A DNA stretch of 64,000 nucleotides from Rhodanobacteraceae bacterium (GCA_024233975.1 JACKOX010000003.1:1-64000); one strand, 5' to 3'. Shown: positions 28,772-39,135, numbered from the stretch's first letter. The notes: a model not told the origin generated them from the letters alone. Numbers and translations are program-made.

Positions 28772-29269
28772 GTGACCAACTCCGAATTTCGCGACCCATG
28801 TCACAAACCGCGTGCACGTAAGCTCTCCTTGCGCTACGTGGCGGGCGTCACATTGATTGAACTCATGGTCGGAGTCGCCTTGATTGCCATACTTGCGGCG
28901 TTGGCGGTCCCTTCATTTAATGACTTCCGGGAGCGCGCTTCACTGCGTGGTGCGGTGGAACAGTTCAGTAGTCGTTTGGCTGAGGTTCGCAACGAATCTG
29001 TCAAAGAGAATGCGATCAAGACAGTGGATTTCACGACAATTGCGCTACCAAATGATGTCACTCGATCTGCGCTCAGTATGACCAGTGACGATGGCGACGG
29101 CACGGTCCGCGTCAATCCACGCGATGGAATGCTCACGGCCGACAGTCAGGCCGGCAACGTGGTGCTCAGTATTGGCAACTACCAACTTCAGTTTTCGGTG
29201 ACACCGTTGGGGCGATCCACTGTCTGTGCGCCCTCCGGCCACTCTGTGCCGGGATACAAGGATTGTTAG
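28772..29269 (+). CDS. fimT: Type IV pilus minor pilin, FimT/GspH type
   Basis: Prepilin of 165 aa. The GTG at 28772 is chosen because GAGAGGGG lies just upstream and the leader length (about 27 aa, ending VAG) is plausible. The mature N-terminus VTLIELMVGVALIAILAALAVPSF has Val in place of the usual Phe/Met at +1 and Glu at +5. The GspH-type body follows (FSSRLAEVRNESVKENA). First gene of the minor-pilin operon; pilW starts 3 nt after its stop. Confidence 0.85.
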   Translation: MTNSEFRDPCHKPRARKLSLRYVAGVTLIELMVGVALIAILAALAVPSFNDFRERASLRGAVEQFSSRLAEVRNESVKENAIKTVDFTTIALPNDVTRSALSMTSDDGDGTVRVNPRDGMLTADSQAGNVVLSIGNYQLQFSVTPLGRSTVCAPSGHSVPGYKDC

Positions 29270-29271
29270 TC

Positions 29272-30006
29272 ATGCGTATGTTCTCTCTTCGAACTCCGGT
29301 GATTGGGCGGCAGCGAGGTTTTTCCGTTGTCGAGATCATGATTGCAATGGTGGCGAGTCTGATCGTCGTTGGCTCCGTTCTAGCATTTACGGTGTCGACC
29401 GTGCAGAGTAATACAGAGAATGTTCAGGCTACCCGCCTCTCTCAGGACCTGCGGGCGGTGATGGGCTTGGTGACGCGTGAGTTGCGGCGTGCGGGATATG
29501 ACGAAGGTTCGTTGGACGGAATCGGTCGCGGTACAGCTTACGTCTCCCCGTTCTCCACGATGCAGATTGTGGCCAATAGCGCTTTGGGTTGCGTGACGTT
29601 TGCCTATGACAAGGAAGGTGGAACGGCGGGCTCAATTGATGCTGATCGTGGTGAGCTGCGGGCGTATCGTCGCGCCGTCATAAATGGTGTCGGGGTTATC
29701 CAGATGCGTACTGGAGCGAATACCTCCTGTCAGTCGGCTGGCGGTTGGAACAATTTGACAGACCCGCAATCTTCCGACGTAACTGCTTTTACTTTGAACT
29801 TGCCATTGTCGGCAGTCGTTGGTGGCAGTCCCCTGAGCGATATCGGTGGAGACGTTCCCTTAAGAATTCGCAACGTCGATATCGTCTTGAGCGGGCGTGT
29901 CGTGGGGCGTCCGGAAATTGTCCGCACCATGGATAGCAGGGTGCGAGTGCGGGCAGATTGTATTCGAACCAACTTGGATGACTGCAACGCGGTGCCAGCT
30001 CCATAG
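29272..30006 (+). CDS. pilW: Type IV pilus minor pilin PilW
   Basis: Prepilin of 244 aa: leader ending RQRG, mature FSVVEIMIAMVASLIVVGSVLAF, then SQDLRAVMGLVTRELRRAGYDE, typical of PilW. ATG at 29272 immediately after the fimT stop. Part of the priming complex for pilus assembly in related species. Codon use is less GC-biased than in flanking housekeeping genes. Confidence 0.88.
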   Translation: MRMFSLRTPVIGRQRGFSVVEIMIAMVASLIVVGSVLAFTVSTVQSNTENVQATRLSQDLRAVMGLVTRELRRAGYDEGSLDGIGRGTAYVSPFSTMQIVANSALGCVTFAYDKEGGTAGSIDADRGELRAYRRAVINGVGVIQMRTGANTSCQSAGGWNNLTDPQSSDVTAFTLNLPLSAVVGGSPLSDIGGDVPLRIRNVDIVLSGRVVGRPEIVRTMDSRVRVRADCIRTNLDDCNAVPAP

Positions 30007-30047
30007 TCCCTGCGTGTGCTAGTTCGCTATGTGTCTAGGTGGATACC

Positions 30048-31637
30048 ATGAATAGAAGGCTAATTCGACGCGTTTCCAAGCTGAGGCAGCGCGGAATCAC
30101 TACGATCATCGTGGCGATCTTGCTCCTGATCATCTTGAGCGTGGTTGTTTTCTTTGCCACTTCGGTGGGTATTTTCGATCAGCGAACGGCGACCAACGAG
30201 AACCGCGCACAACTAACACAGCAGGCCGCGGAGGCTCGTTTGAATCTGGGCATTGAGTATTTGAAGGCAAATGCGGCCTATCTGACCTCCGATGACGAGG
30301 GTGATCCCTTGGTCGCTACGGATGATGGGTGGCTCCTCGCAGGGTCGGAGAAGTGGGTGCCGTGCACTACTGCTGCGCCAGCTAATCAGTTGGATCCGTG
30401 TCTCTCCATTCGCGATACCGCGCGTCGGAATCTGATGTACCGATATGTCTCGGGTGGAAGTACTGCTTTGCCGTATTCGGCGGCAATGCCTGGTGCAGAT
30501 GTGGGTAACGTGGGTAATTTCCCAATTACAGGTAGGGTGGCGGCCACGCTTTGTCGGTTTGATATCGATGACCCGGCACTTCCTCGTTGCTCTCTCGACC
30601 CAGCGACGCCTGGCATGATTTCCGTGACGGTCGTGTCCGAGGCAGACATGCGTAACGCGGCCGGAACGATAGACGAGAATGCTAATGCCGAAGTTCAGGA
30701 GACTGTTGGGACGTATCGGATAATCGGTGGTGCGGCGTCCGTACCATTGGTTGCTTCGGGAACCATTGACGGGACCGGCAATGCGCAGATCGTGCCAAAC
30801 CCAAATGCTGGTGGTCCTGGCGTTCCAGCTTCGATTTGGGCACCTGACGATGTCGACATCGCCAACGGCTCAATGAGTACTTGTCAGATGGGGGAGTTTC
30901 TGGATTCCGTCGGTGCGGATATCGATGATTTGTTCACGGTATGTGCAGGTAACAACCAGTGCAAGTGCGACAAGACCAACTCTCTCTCCGAGAAGACTCA
31001 GGGCGGTGGTTTTGGCGAGAATATCGATATTCTGGATGTGGATGGCATGTCAGAGGGGGTTCTCCCAGACATCACCTACTTTCCTCGCGAACCACTGGAT
31101 GATCCAGCCGACCCGTTGGATGATTCTCTATTTGAGTGGATCTTCGCTCAGGATGTCGTTGCCGAGGGTGCGATTAATGTCTCGCAAACTTGCACGGACA
31201 GCGATGGCGGGACCGATTGCGCCAAAGCTGCTCTTGATTCGTTAAGTCCGGTCGTCCTTGGTTCGTGTGCCGAGTTGAACGCGGCTTCGAGTGGTTTGTA
31301 CTGGTCAAAGAGCGCTTGTGATTTTCCGAACGGAGCAATTGGTGCCCCCGACCATCCGGTGATCGTCGTGGTTGAGAACGAGTTGAGGGTGAATGGCAAT
31401 ACACAGATCTACGGCATGATCTTTGTCCGTTCATCAACCAACAGCGCGGTGCTCAATGGCAATGGGAACATCGATATTTTTGGGTCGGCCATTGTCGAGG
31501 GTGCTGTTCAGAAAACAAACGGCAGTATTCGGTACATCTACTCCGAACAGGTTGCGCAGAACATAAATAATTCACCCGCGTTCACCCGTTTCGGAAAGGT
31601 TCCGGGTAGCTGGCTCGATTCGAGCACATCTTTCTAG
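30048..31637 (+). CDS. pilX: Long PilX-type minor pilin assembly protein
   Basis: Protein of 529 aa, much longer than the usual 150-200 aa PilX. The N-terminus RQRGITTIIVAILLLIILSVVVFF matches the PilX N-terminal domain, including the TNENRAQLTQQAAEARLNLGIEYL helix. The long C-terminal part is beta-rich, Asp/Asn/Gly-rich and has many Cys (NNQCKCDKTNS). Start at 30048 with AGGTGG upstream. Between pilW and pilV in a tight operon. The extension may replace tip-adhesin functions normally given by PilY1; that is inference. Confidence 0.8.
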   Translation: MNRRLIRRVSKLRQRGITTIIVAILLLIILSVVVFFATSVGIFDQRTATNENRAQLTQQAAEARLNLGIEYLKANAAYLTSDDEGDPLVATDDGWLLAGSEKWVPCTTAAPANQLDPCLSIRDTARRNLMYRYVSGGSTALPYSAAMPGADVGNVGNFPITGRVAATLCRFDIDDPALPRCSLDPATPGMISVTVVSEADMRNAAGTIDENANAEVQETVGTYRIIGGAASVPLVASGTIDGTGNAQIVPNPNAGGPGVPASIWAPDDVDIANGSMSTCQMGEFLDSVGADIDDLFTVCAGNNQCKCDKTNSLSEKTQGGGFGENIDILDVDGMSEGVLPDITYFPREPLDDPADPLDDSLFEWIFAQDVVAEGAINVSQTCTDSDGGTDCAKAALDSLSPVVLGSCAELNAASSGLYWSKSACDFPNGAIGAPDHPVIVVVENELRVNGNTQIYGMIFVRSSTNSAVLNGNGNIDIFGSAIVEGAVQKTNGSIRYIYSEQVAQNINNSPAFTRFGKVPGSWLDSSTSF

Positions 31638-31646
31638 GAGCGAGCC

Positions 31647-33977
31647 ATGAAACTTTCAACCATCAAAACCGCTCGTCGCAATGGTTTCAGCCTTATCGAG
31701 GTGTTGATAGCTGTAGTCATCCTGTCCGTAGGGTTGTTGGCGCTGGCCGCGTTGCAGATCAATATTGTTCGCAGCAGCGCAGAGGCCAAGGCGCGAAGCA
31801 CCGCTCTGTCCTTGGCACAGGAAAAATTGGAGCAGGTTCGCGAGTTCCGTTCACGCGGTACCGATCTCGTCGGTTGTCCGTTGGCAACGCAGGATGTCTG
31901 GCCTGAGAAATACAGCTGTATTGATTCTGGGGCGGATGCTGCTGCCTTGTCGGTTGGAGGGACGAACTTCACCCGAACCTGGCAGGTGAGTCGTTTTGTG
32001 TTCAATGATGCGAGCGGCACATTCGGCACTGCCATTGGCAATACAGCTACCGATTCTGCGATCAACACGTATAACGCTGCGAATGCCACGAAGTATCGTC
32101 CCGGAACGGAGTTCAAGCGGGTTGATGTCAATGTGGGTTGGACGGACGCTGAGGGCAATCCTCGGACACTTACGATTCGTGACAGCGTCAGTGCGGCTAG
32201 CCCATCCGAAAGCTCGCGTGCTCGTGCCCGCCAGAAGTCGGGTGTTCGCAGGCCTCAGGTTCTCATCCGGGATCCGAGTCTTGAAGACGGCGTCATTCCC
32301 ATCGCCATCGGCGGCGGGACTGACACGGCTGCAACCAACCCAAGGCCGGAGATCGGTGGGCGCGATGGCGACCTTATCGAGACCCGCTTCGACATTTACA
32401 CCTACAAAGGTGCAGACAACGACAATGCTTTGGTTCAGTCGCGTGTTGAAACCGTGGTTGTTGGTTGTACCTGCCAAGAGGGCGGCGGAGTAGCTCCGGG
32501 TTACAGGCCGACAGTGTGGAATGGAAATCGGTATGTGGCGCCCGAGAAGACTGGTTCAACGCCACCAGCGCGGCATGCGTCCAGCACCGTGCGCGCTGAG
32601 AGTCAGTATTGCGATGTGTGTTGCCGGGATCACCACGACGCCAGTTTCACTGGTCCCAAGTTCTCCCCACGGCGTGCGAGCCATTCGCATCTCGTGGATA
32701 ACAGTGGCGTGTATCAGGAGGCTTGTCGCCTGATCCGTGTGGACGGCATCATGCGGGTGGCGGCAGACCCCTATGCGGATTACTTCAATCTGTTGGCTAC
32801 CAATAACAATGCGAATGACCCATATCCCAGTAGTGCTGCAGAGGGCCACTATCAGGATATGGTGATTGACTACCTCGATAACCGTGTCGTGACTCCGTCT
32901 TCAGGCTATAACAATGCTGTCGGCAATGCGGCGGTAGCGGGTTTCGAGCTGGCAAACTCCATCAATGATCCGACGCAGATTAGTGTGCAGCAGAACAATG
33001 CGTCGAAATGGCTGCATGCCCGCGGACTCTATTTTGATTGGCTTGAGTCCGACGCTATTGGGGTTATCAATGACGCCAAGTCCAATTGTGACTTGGTGAA
33101 TTCGACCATGGAAGCCTGTGTGCTGGTGCATGTGCCATTTACTTCGATCAACCTGTCGGAGTTGTCTCGATGGGGATCCACGGCGCCCACGGAGGTTCGA
33201 GTTTCGAACGGGGAGTTTAAGACGGCATTGAATGAGGATGACCCGGTAAGAGGGCATGTGACTACCAGAGCCGCCGCGCCAGGTGATATCGAGACGGTGA
33301 CGACGGAAATCACCTATACAACGGCCGGTTTGGCAGTGGTGCCAGCGATAAACGCAGATGACACCGTGGCCAGTGACACTCAGGAATTTCGAGTTTCTGG
33401 TGGAGCCCCGCCAGTCGGTAGTCATGTTTTTTATGTAAATACGACGGGCTATACATACTCGAATTCGAGCGCGTTGTGGCCGACCATGACGGTGCTGGCA
33501 CCCAATCCTCTTTGTGAAACTGCTAGCGATACGAGCGCGGTGCCATATACCTGTTCTTCAAATGCTGTAGTAGGAGCCAGTATCCCGCTTGTAGTGACGG
33601 GCTATAACTACGGGAGTTCGATAACTTCGAATGCGGCAATCACTTGTACTGGGCCATTTGCCGACAAGACCTATACGGGTTCTTATACCGTTCGGACCTG
33701 TAGCAACTATGAGGTGAGTTCGGCGACAGGCTCAGGCGCAATTGGGCCGGCAATGCCTAGTGACGGACTGATTGATGAGTCGACTACGATCACGTTCCCT
33801 TTGATAAATAACCTCGATACTGTCACCTTGGGCTTTAGGCTCCAGGGCACGACAACTATTCCTTCTACCTGTACATATACTTGTACTCAGGATAACGGTA
33901 CCGGGAATTCGTCTGCGACTGACTGCAAGAACGCGCAGAAGACGGTGTTCACGGTAGTGCCTGGAGAGTGTCCATAA
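31647..33977 (+). CDS. pilV: Very long PilV-type prepilin with Cys-rich extension
   Basis: Prepilin of 776 aa; ordinary PilV is about 170 aa. Leader ends RRNG, mature FSLIEVLIAVVILSVGLLALAAL, then IVRSSAEAKARSTALSLAQEKLEQ, a clear PilV N-terminus. The extension (about 190-776) has a Cys cluster (CTCQEGG ... QYCDVCCRDHHD) and repeated Thr/Ser-rich beta stretches near the end. Starts 9 nt after pilX. No pilY1 follows; a hairpin and insertion elements do. The ending GECP is a normal stop, not a visible truncation. Confidence 0.8.
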   Translation: MKLSTIKTARRNGFSLIEVLIAVVILSVGLLALAALQINIVRSSAEAKARSTALSLAQEKLEQVREFRSRGTDLVGCPLATQDVWPEKYSCIDSGADAAALSVGGTNFTRTWQVSRFVFNDASGTFGTAIGNTATDSAINTYNAANATKYRPGTEFKRVDVNVGWTDAEGNPRTLTIRDSVSAASPSESSRARARQKSGVRRPQVLIRDPSLEDGVIPIAIGGGTDTAATNPRPEIGGRDGDLIETRFDIYTYKGADNDNALVQSRVETVVVGCTCQEGGGVAPGYRPTVWNGNRYVAPEKTGSTPPARHASSTVRAESQYCDVCCRDHHDASFTGPKFSPRRASHSHLVDNSGVYQEACRLIRVDGIMRVAADPYADYFNLLATNNNANDPYPSSAAEGHYQDMVIDYLDNRVVTPSSGYNNAVGNAAVAGFELANSINDPTQISVQQNNASKWLHARGLYFDWLESDAIGVINDAKSNCDLVNSTMEACVLVHVPFTSINLSELSRWGSTAPTEVRVSNGEFKTALNEDDPVRGHVTTRAAAPGDIETVTTEITYTTAGLAVVPAINADDTVASDTQEFRVSGGAPPVGSHVFYVNTTGYTYSNSSALWPTMTVLAPNPLCETASDTSAVPYTCSSNAVVGASIPLVVTGYNYGSSITSNAAITCTGPFADKTYTGSYTVRTCSNYEVSSATGSGAIGPAMPSDGLIDESTTITFPLINNLDTVTLGFRLQGTTTIPSTCTYTCTQDNGTGNSSATDCKNAQKTVFTVVPGECP

Positions 33978-33979
33978 CA

Positions 33980-34051
33980 TTCGGCCCCTCCACCTACCAA
34001 CAAAAAGCCCGCCTTTCGGCGGGCTTTTTGTTGGTAGGTGGAGGGGCCGAA
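33980..34051. terminator. 34-bp perfect hairpin with bidirectional terminator core
   Basis: Two perfect 34-nt arms (33980-34013 and 34018-34051) with a TTTC loop. The inner part AAAAAGCCCGCC/GGCGGGCTTTTT is a standard bidirectional terminator; the pairing continues outward for 22 more bp. It lies right after pilV and, on the minus strand, downstream of a relic tRNA-Asn. Confidence 0.9.
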
Positions 34052-34055
34052 GATT

Positions 34056-34074
34056 GTGGCGCCCGGCGCGGAGC
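34056..34074 (-). pseudogene. Relic of a tRNA-Asn gene with internal deletion
   Basis: The 9 nt at 34056-34064 (GTGGCGCCC) equal 35886-35894 at the 3' end of the intact tRNA-Asn. The next 10 nt (GGCGCGGAGC) equal 35961-35970 at its 5' end. Read on the minus strand this is 5' flank plus GCC, then GGGC-G-CCA-C: a tRNA gene missing its internal 66 nt. A terminator hairpin follows. Chance is possible but the two-part match is striking. Confidence 0.5.
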
Positions 34075-34131
34075 AATGATTCAAGTGCCGGTAATCCCCC
34101 CGCTTTTAGCGGACTCCAGAAGTGGAGTTAG

Positions 34132-34155
34132 GGCAACGCTGAACAAGTCATCCCG
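34132..34155 (+). repeat. Left terminal inverted repeat of IS5-family element
   Basis: 24 nt starting GGCAACGCTG and ending CATCCCG; exact inverse of 35281-35304. Preceded by target copy TTAG (34128-34131). Confidence 0.95.
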
Positions 34156-34195
34156 ATCGGCGAAGATATCGCTTTCAGTCCATAGCGCATGAACC

Positions 34196-35158
34196 ATGAA
34201 ACAGCAGACCCTGTCGATGGCGGCTGATCAGGCCGAAGGTTTCGAGCTGCATCGTCGTCCGACGCGTCGGGATGTGTTCCTCGCGACGATGGAAGGTCTC
34301 GTGCCATGGTCGGCACTGTGCGCGGTGATTGCACCGTTCTATCCCAAGCCCGGCCGTGGACGTCCGCCGGTTGGCCTTGAGCGCATGTTGCGCATGTACT
34401 TCGTGCAACAGTGGTTCAACCTGGCCGACGCCGCTTGCGAGGATGCGCTGCTCGACAGCACCGCGCTGCGCCGTTTCGTCGGCATTGATCTGGGTCGCGA
34501 GCGGGTGCCGGATGCGACCACACTGCTGAAGTTCCGCCGCTTGCTGGAGCAGAACGAACTGGGCGCCGAACTGTTTCATCAGGTCAACGCGGAGCTGCAG
34601 GATCGCGGCTGGCAGATCGGCACCGGCACGATTGTCGACGCGACGATCATCGCCGCGCCGAGCGCCACCAAGAACGCCGACAAGGCGCGCGATCCGGCGA
34701 TGCACCAGACCCGCAAAGGCCAGCAATGGCATTTCGGGATGAAGCTACACATTGGCGTGGACAGCCGCACCGGCCTGACCCACAGCGCAGCGGTGACGGC
34801 GGCCAACGTCCACGACAAACACCTGATCGAAGACCTGCTGCACGGCGATGAGCGCCGGGTGTACGGCGACAGCGCCTACGCCAGCCAGAAGCCGCTGATG
34901 CGTAGACACGCACCGCAGGCGAGAGACTTCACCAACGAACGAACGCGCAAGGGCGGGCAGGTCGACGAAGCGGCGCGCTCACGTAATCGCAACAAATCGA
35001 GAATCCGGGCGCGGGTTGAACACGTCTTCGCCGTGATCAAGCGGCTGTGGGGCTTCAACAAGGTGCGTTATCGTGGCCTGGACAAAAATGCCAACCGGAG
35101 TTTCGTGCTGCTGGGTCTGGCCAACCTCTACCTCACCCGACCGCGAACCGCGGGATAA
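34196..35158 (+). CDS. IS5-family transposase
   Basis: DDE transposase of 320 aa, full length. N-terminal DUF772-type helical domain (GRGRPPVGLERMLRMYFVQQ). Catalytic triad Asp148 (TIVDATII), Asp225 (VYGDSAYAS) and Glu275 (RARVEHVFAVIKR). The reading frame is uninterrupted and both element ends are intact, so the element is probably active. Confidence 0.95.
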   Translation: MKQQTLSMAADQAEGFELHRRPTRRDVFLATMEGLVPWSALCAVIAPFYPKPGRGRPPVGLERMLRMYFVQQWFNLADAACEDALLDSTALRRFVGIDLGRERVPDATTLLKFRRLLEQNELGAELFHQVNAELQDRGWQIGTGTIVDATIIAAPSATKNADKARDPAMHQTRKGQQWHFGMKLHIGVDSRTGLTHSAAVTAANVHDKHLIEDLLHGDERRVYGDSAYASQKPLMRRHAPQARDFTNERTRKGGQVDEAARSRNRNKSRIRARVEHVFAVIKRLWGFNKVRYRGLDKNANRSFVLLGLANLYLTRPRTAG

Positions 35159-35280
35159 CGGTGTCCGGAAGGCGCAACGGACGGCGAAAACGCCGTTCAA
35201 GACCGGAAAATCCCACCGCAGCCGACTTCATCAACACCAACCCGACCCTGCACAACCTGCCAAATCAACACCGCATATCA

Positions 35281-35304
35281 CGGGATGACTTGTTCAGCGT
35301 TGCC
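35281..35304 (-). repeat. Right terminal inverted repeat of IS5-family element
   Basis: Exact inverse of the left repeat at 34132-34155, followed directly by the second TTAG target copy (35305-35308). Confidence 0.95.
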
Positions 35305-35703
35305 TTAGGCTGCGAGTGCCAGTTTCTGCATGGGCGTGATGCCGCCGAGGGCCATGTTCGGGCGCTCGTGGTTGTATGTCCATAGCCAGCGGGTGGCGGC
35401 TTCCTGCACGTCCTCGATGCTGTCGAACAGCCATTGGCTGAGCCAGCCATAACGCACGGTCCGGTTGTAACGCTCAACGTAGGCATTCTGTTGCGGCTTC
35501 CCGGGTTGGATGTGATCGATCCGGATGCCGCGCCGTTCCGCCCAGGCCAACAGCAGGCCACTGATGTATTCGGGCCCGTTGTCGCAGCGAATCGCCTTCG
35601 GTAAGCCTCGCCATTCGATGATCTGCTCCAGAGAGCGGATGACCCGCTCGGCGGGGAGTGAAAAATCCGCTTCGATGCCGAGTCCCTGACGGTTGAAGTC
35701 GTC
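35305..35703 (-). pseudogene. IS3-family transposase OrfB, C-terminal fragment
   Basis: About 133 residues of an IS3 (IS407-like) integrase-type transposase: DDFNRQGLGIEADFSLPAERV, IRCDNGPEYISG (second catalytic Asp), QPQQNAYVERYNRTVR (catalytic Glu), and ending GGITPMQKLALAA. The N-terminal part and first Asp are missing; similarity stops abruptly at about 35703. The stop codon coincides with the target site of the IS5-family insertion. Confidence 0.88.
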
Positions 35704-35886
35704 GTGACCTGCCCCCAATAGCCGTACCAGGGATTACCCGCTCTCGGTATGGACTGGCGCGTACGTTACCCGTCGCGTCAAGCGTTACCCTCGGGCACGG
35801 CAAGACCTCCTAGGACACTGGTCTGGCCTAAGAGGTTGATTCTTTATGGAGATTGGGTCGGCGTGAAACCGCCTGAAAGTGCAGAG

Positions 35887-35963
35887 TGGCGCCCAAGGTA
35901 GGACTCGAACCTACGACCCCCTGATTAACAGTCAGATGCTCTAACCGGCTGAGCTACTTGGGC
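35887..35963 (-). tRNA. tRNA-Asn (GTT)
   Basis: 77 nt including encoded CCA. Acceptor GCCCAAG/CTTGGGC, D-arm GCTCAGCCGGTTAGAGC, anticodon arm CTGACTGTTAATCAG with anticodon GTT, T-arm GTAGGTTCGAGTCCTAC, discriminator G. Confidence 0.97.
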
Positions 35964-35975
35964 GCGGAGCCGCGT

Positions 35976-36004
35976 ATTCTGGGGGATGTTGGCTGTCGCG
36001 TCAA
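35976..36004 (-). promoter_or_regulatory. Promoter of tRNA-Asn
   Basis: On the minus strand TTGACG (35999-36004), 17-nt spacer, CAGAAT (35976-35981), about 12 nt before the tRNA 5' end. Good match to the sigma-70 consensus. Confidence 0.7.
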
Positions 36005-36099
36005 TGCCGGGTTGCTCCTTTGGATGGCTTCCGCCCGGATCTCACCAAGTTCCGGTGTTTGCTTGCTGCCGGGTGGTACGTCCCCGGTCTTGAAGATGT

Positions 36100-36347
36100 T
36101 TACAGCGGGCGAGTTGGGTGAGCTGTCTCGAACGCTACGGGTAACAGGCCACCATTGTGCTCTTGACGGCGCTGTCGGTTGTAAAACACTTCCATATGGT
36201 CGAACACATCAGGCCGCGCAGCACCGCGTGATGGGTAGACTTTTCCGCGCACGCGTTCCTTTTGAGGCTGCTGAAGAAGGATTCGGCGACCGAGTTGTCC
36301 CTGCTGTGTCGTTCACCGATGGTCAGCGAGCTGTCGTTTTCCCGTTG
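36100..36347 (-). pseudogene. Second IS3-family transposase remnant, frameshifted
   Basis: Minus-strand reading gives RHSRDNSVAESFFSSLKR, a clear IS3 C-terminal catalytic segment with the terminal Glu. After a one-base frame change it continues GKVYPSRGAARPDVFDHMEVFY and NRQRRQEHNGGLLPVAFE to a stop at 36100. So this is a fragment with at least one frameshift. It differs in sequence from the remnant at 35305-35703. It abuts the stop of the pilin gene at 36355. Confidence 0.8.
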
Positions 36348-36354
36348 TAGCAGC

Positions 36355-36918
36355 TCACCGGCAAGTCGCCGCCACCCGGGCCGAATCCGGTGCTGCGTCG
36401 TGCAGGTTGCCGCGGTTGCTGAGGACAAGGGCTGTGGCCTTCGTCGGGCCTCGCCCATCGCACAGCGTGAAGCTGACATTGCTACCGGCGTTGCTGCCGC
36501 TGCTCTGGTAGACGATCCGGGTGCGGCCCGTGCTGCTACGCAGGGCCACATGGCCCGGTAGTGCCTCCTGCAGACTGAGAATGCGCTCGTCTTCGGCGTG
36601 TTCGCGGTCGCCGTCGGTATCGAGGAAGGCGATCCAACCGTCATTCCAGCTGGGATCATCCAGGCACTGGCTCCCATTGCTGGACGGACAGATCACTGCT
36701 CGCGTGCCGGTGACGGTGGCGCGGGTGGCGGCGCGCTGTAGCGTAGTCAGCAGCGCGGAGCGAACCTGCTGGGCATTGGCGGCTTCGATGCCGTCCTGGA
36801 AGCTGGGGATCGCTATTCCGGCCAGTACGGCCATGGCCGCCAGCGCCATCAGGATTTCCATCAGGGTGAAGCCGGTCTGGCTGCGGCTTGCTGCAATCGG
36901 TTGCTGTGCGGTGGACAT
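36355..36918 (-). CDS. GspH/FimT-type pseudopilin
   Basis: Prepilin of 187 aa: leader ending SQTG, mature FTLMEILMALAAMAVLAGIAIPSF with Glu at +5, and a GspH body (TTLQRAATRATVTGTRAVICPSSNGSQC ... GRTRIVYQSSGSNAGSNVSFTLCDGRG), naming the key segments. Resembles FimU/FimT. Start at 36918; a longer upstream reading overlaps uvrB and is rejected. It is separated from the other pilin genes by the insertion block and is on the opposite strand. Confidence 0.88.
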   Translation of the reverse strand: MSTAQQPIAASRSQTGFTLMEILMALAAMAVLAGIAIPSFQDGIEAANAQQVRSALLTTLQRAATRATVTGTRAVICPSSNGSQCLDDPSWNDGWIAFLDTDGDREHAEDERILSLQEALPGHVALRSSTGRTRIVYQSSGSNAGSNVSFTLCDGRGPTKATALVLSNRGNLHDAAPDSARVAATCR

Positions 36919-37116
36919 CTGCTGACTCCAGTTGAGATTTCCGCAGGTTGCGGTTTGGTGCGTTTGCCTGCCATCGGTGCAAGCCGCGTCAGTCGGTAGG
37001 ATTTGTCCGACGGATTCCTGATTTGCGGGGCACCACTGATAGCCAGCCAGTTGTGGCAGCCGCGGCGACGGGAACGCCTCGCTATACTGGGCGTTTGCAG
37101 TTTGCGGGGCCTTTCG

Positions 37117-39135
<2,019 letters not shown>

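Larger units (their letters stand above)
34132..35304 (+). mobile_element. Intact IS5-family insertion sequence
   Basis: 1173 bp bounded by perfect 24-nt inverted repeats (34132-34155 and 35281-35304, beginning GGCAACGCTGAACAAG). Directly flanked by TTAG on both sides (34128-34131 and 35305-35308), a 4-bp YTAR target duplication as made by the IS5 group. It contains one full transposase gene. It landed exactly at the TAA stop of an IS3-family orfB remnant. Perfect repeats and duplication suggest a recent insertion. Confidence 0.95.
34090..35738 (-). mobile_element. Internally deleted IS3-family element, split by an IS5-family insertion
   Basis: Candidate ends are GGTAATCCC at 34090-34098 and its inverse GGGATTACC at 35730-35738. 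Inside are the C-terminal part of an IS3 orfB (35305-35703, minus) and, after removal of the IS5 element and one target copy, only about 470 bp. orfA and most of orfB are gone. No target duplication was found at the outer ends, so the boundaries are tentative. 35739-35886 holds nothing recognisable. Confidence 0.55.

Noticed and set aside
34056..35894. Integrative element at tRNA-Asn with att direct repeats
   Set aside because: The shared 3' end is only 9 nt, and there is no integrase gene; a tRNA relic explains the match better.
28114..37000. Prophage or genomic island with phage genes
   Set aside because: Only pilin genes, insertion-sequence remnants and a tRNA are present; no integrase, capsid, terminase or tail genes.
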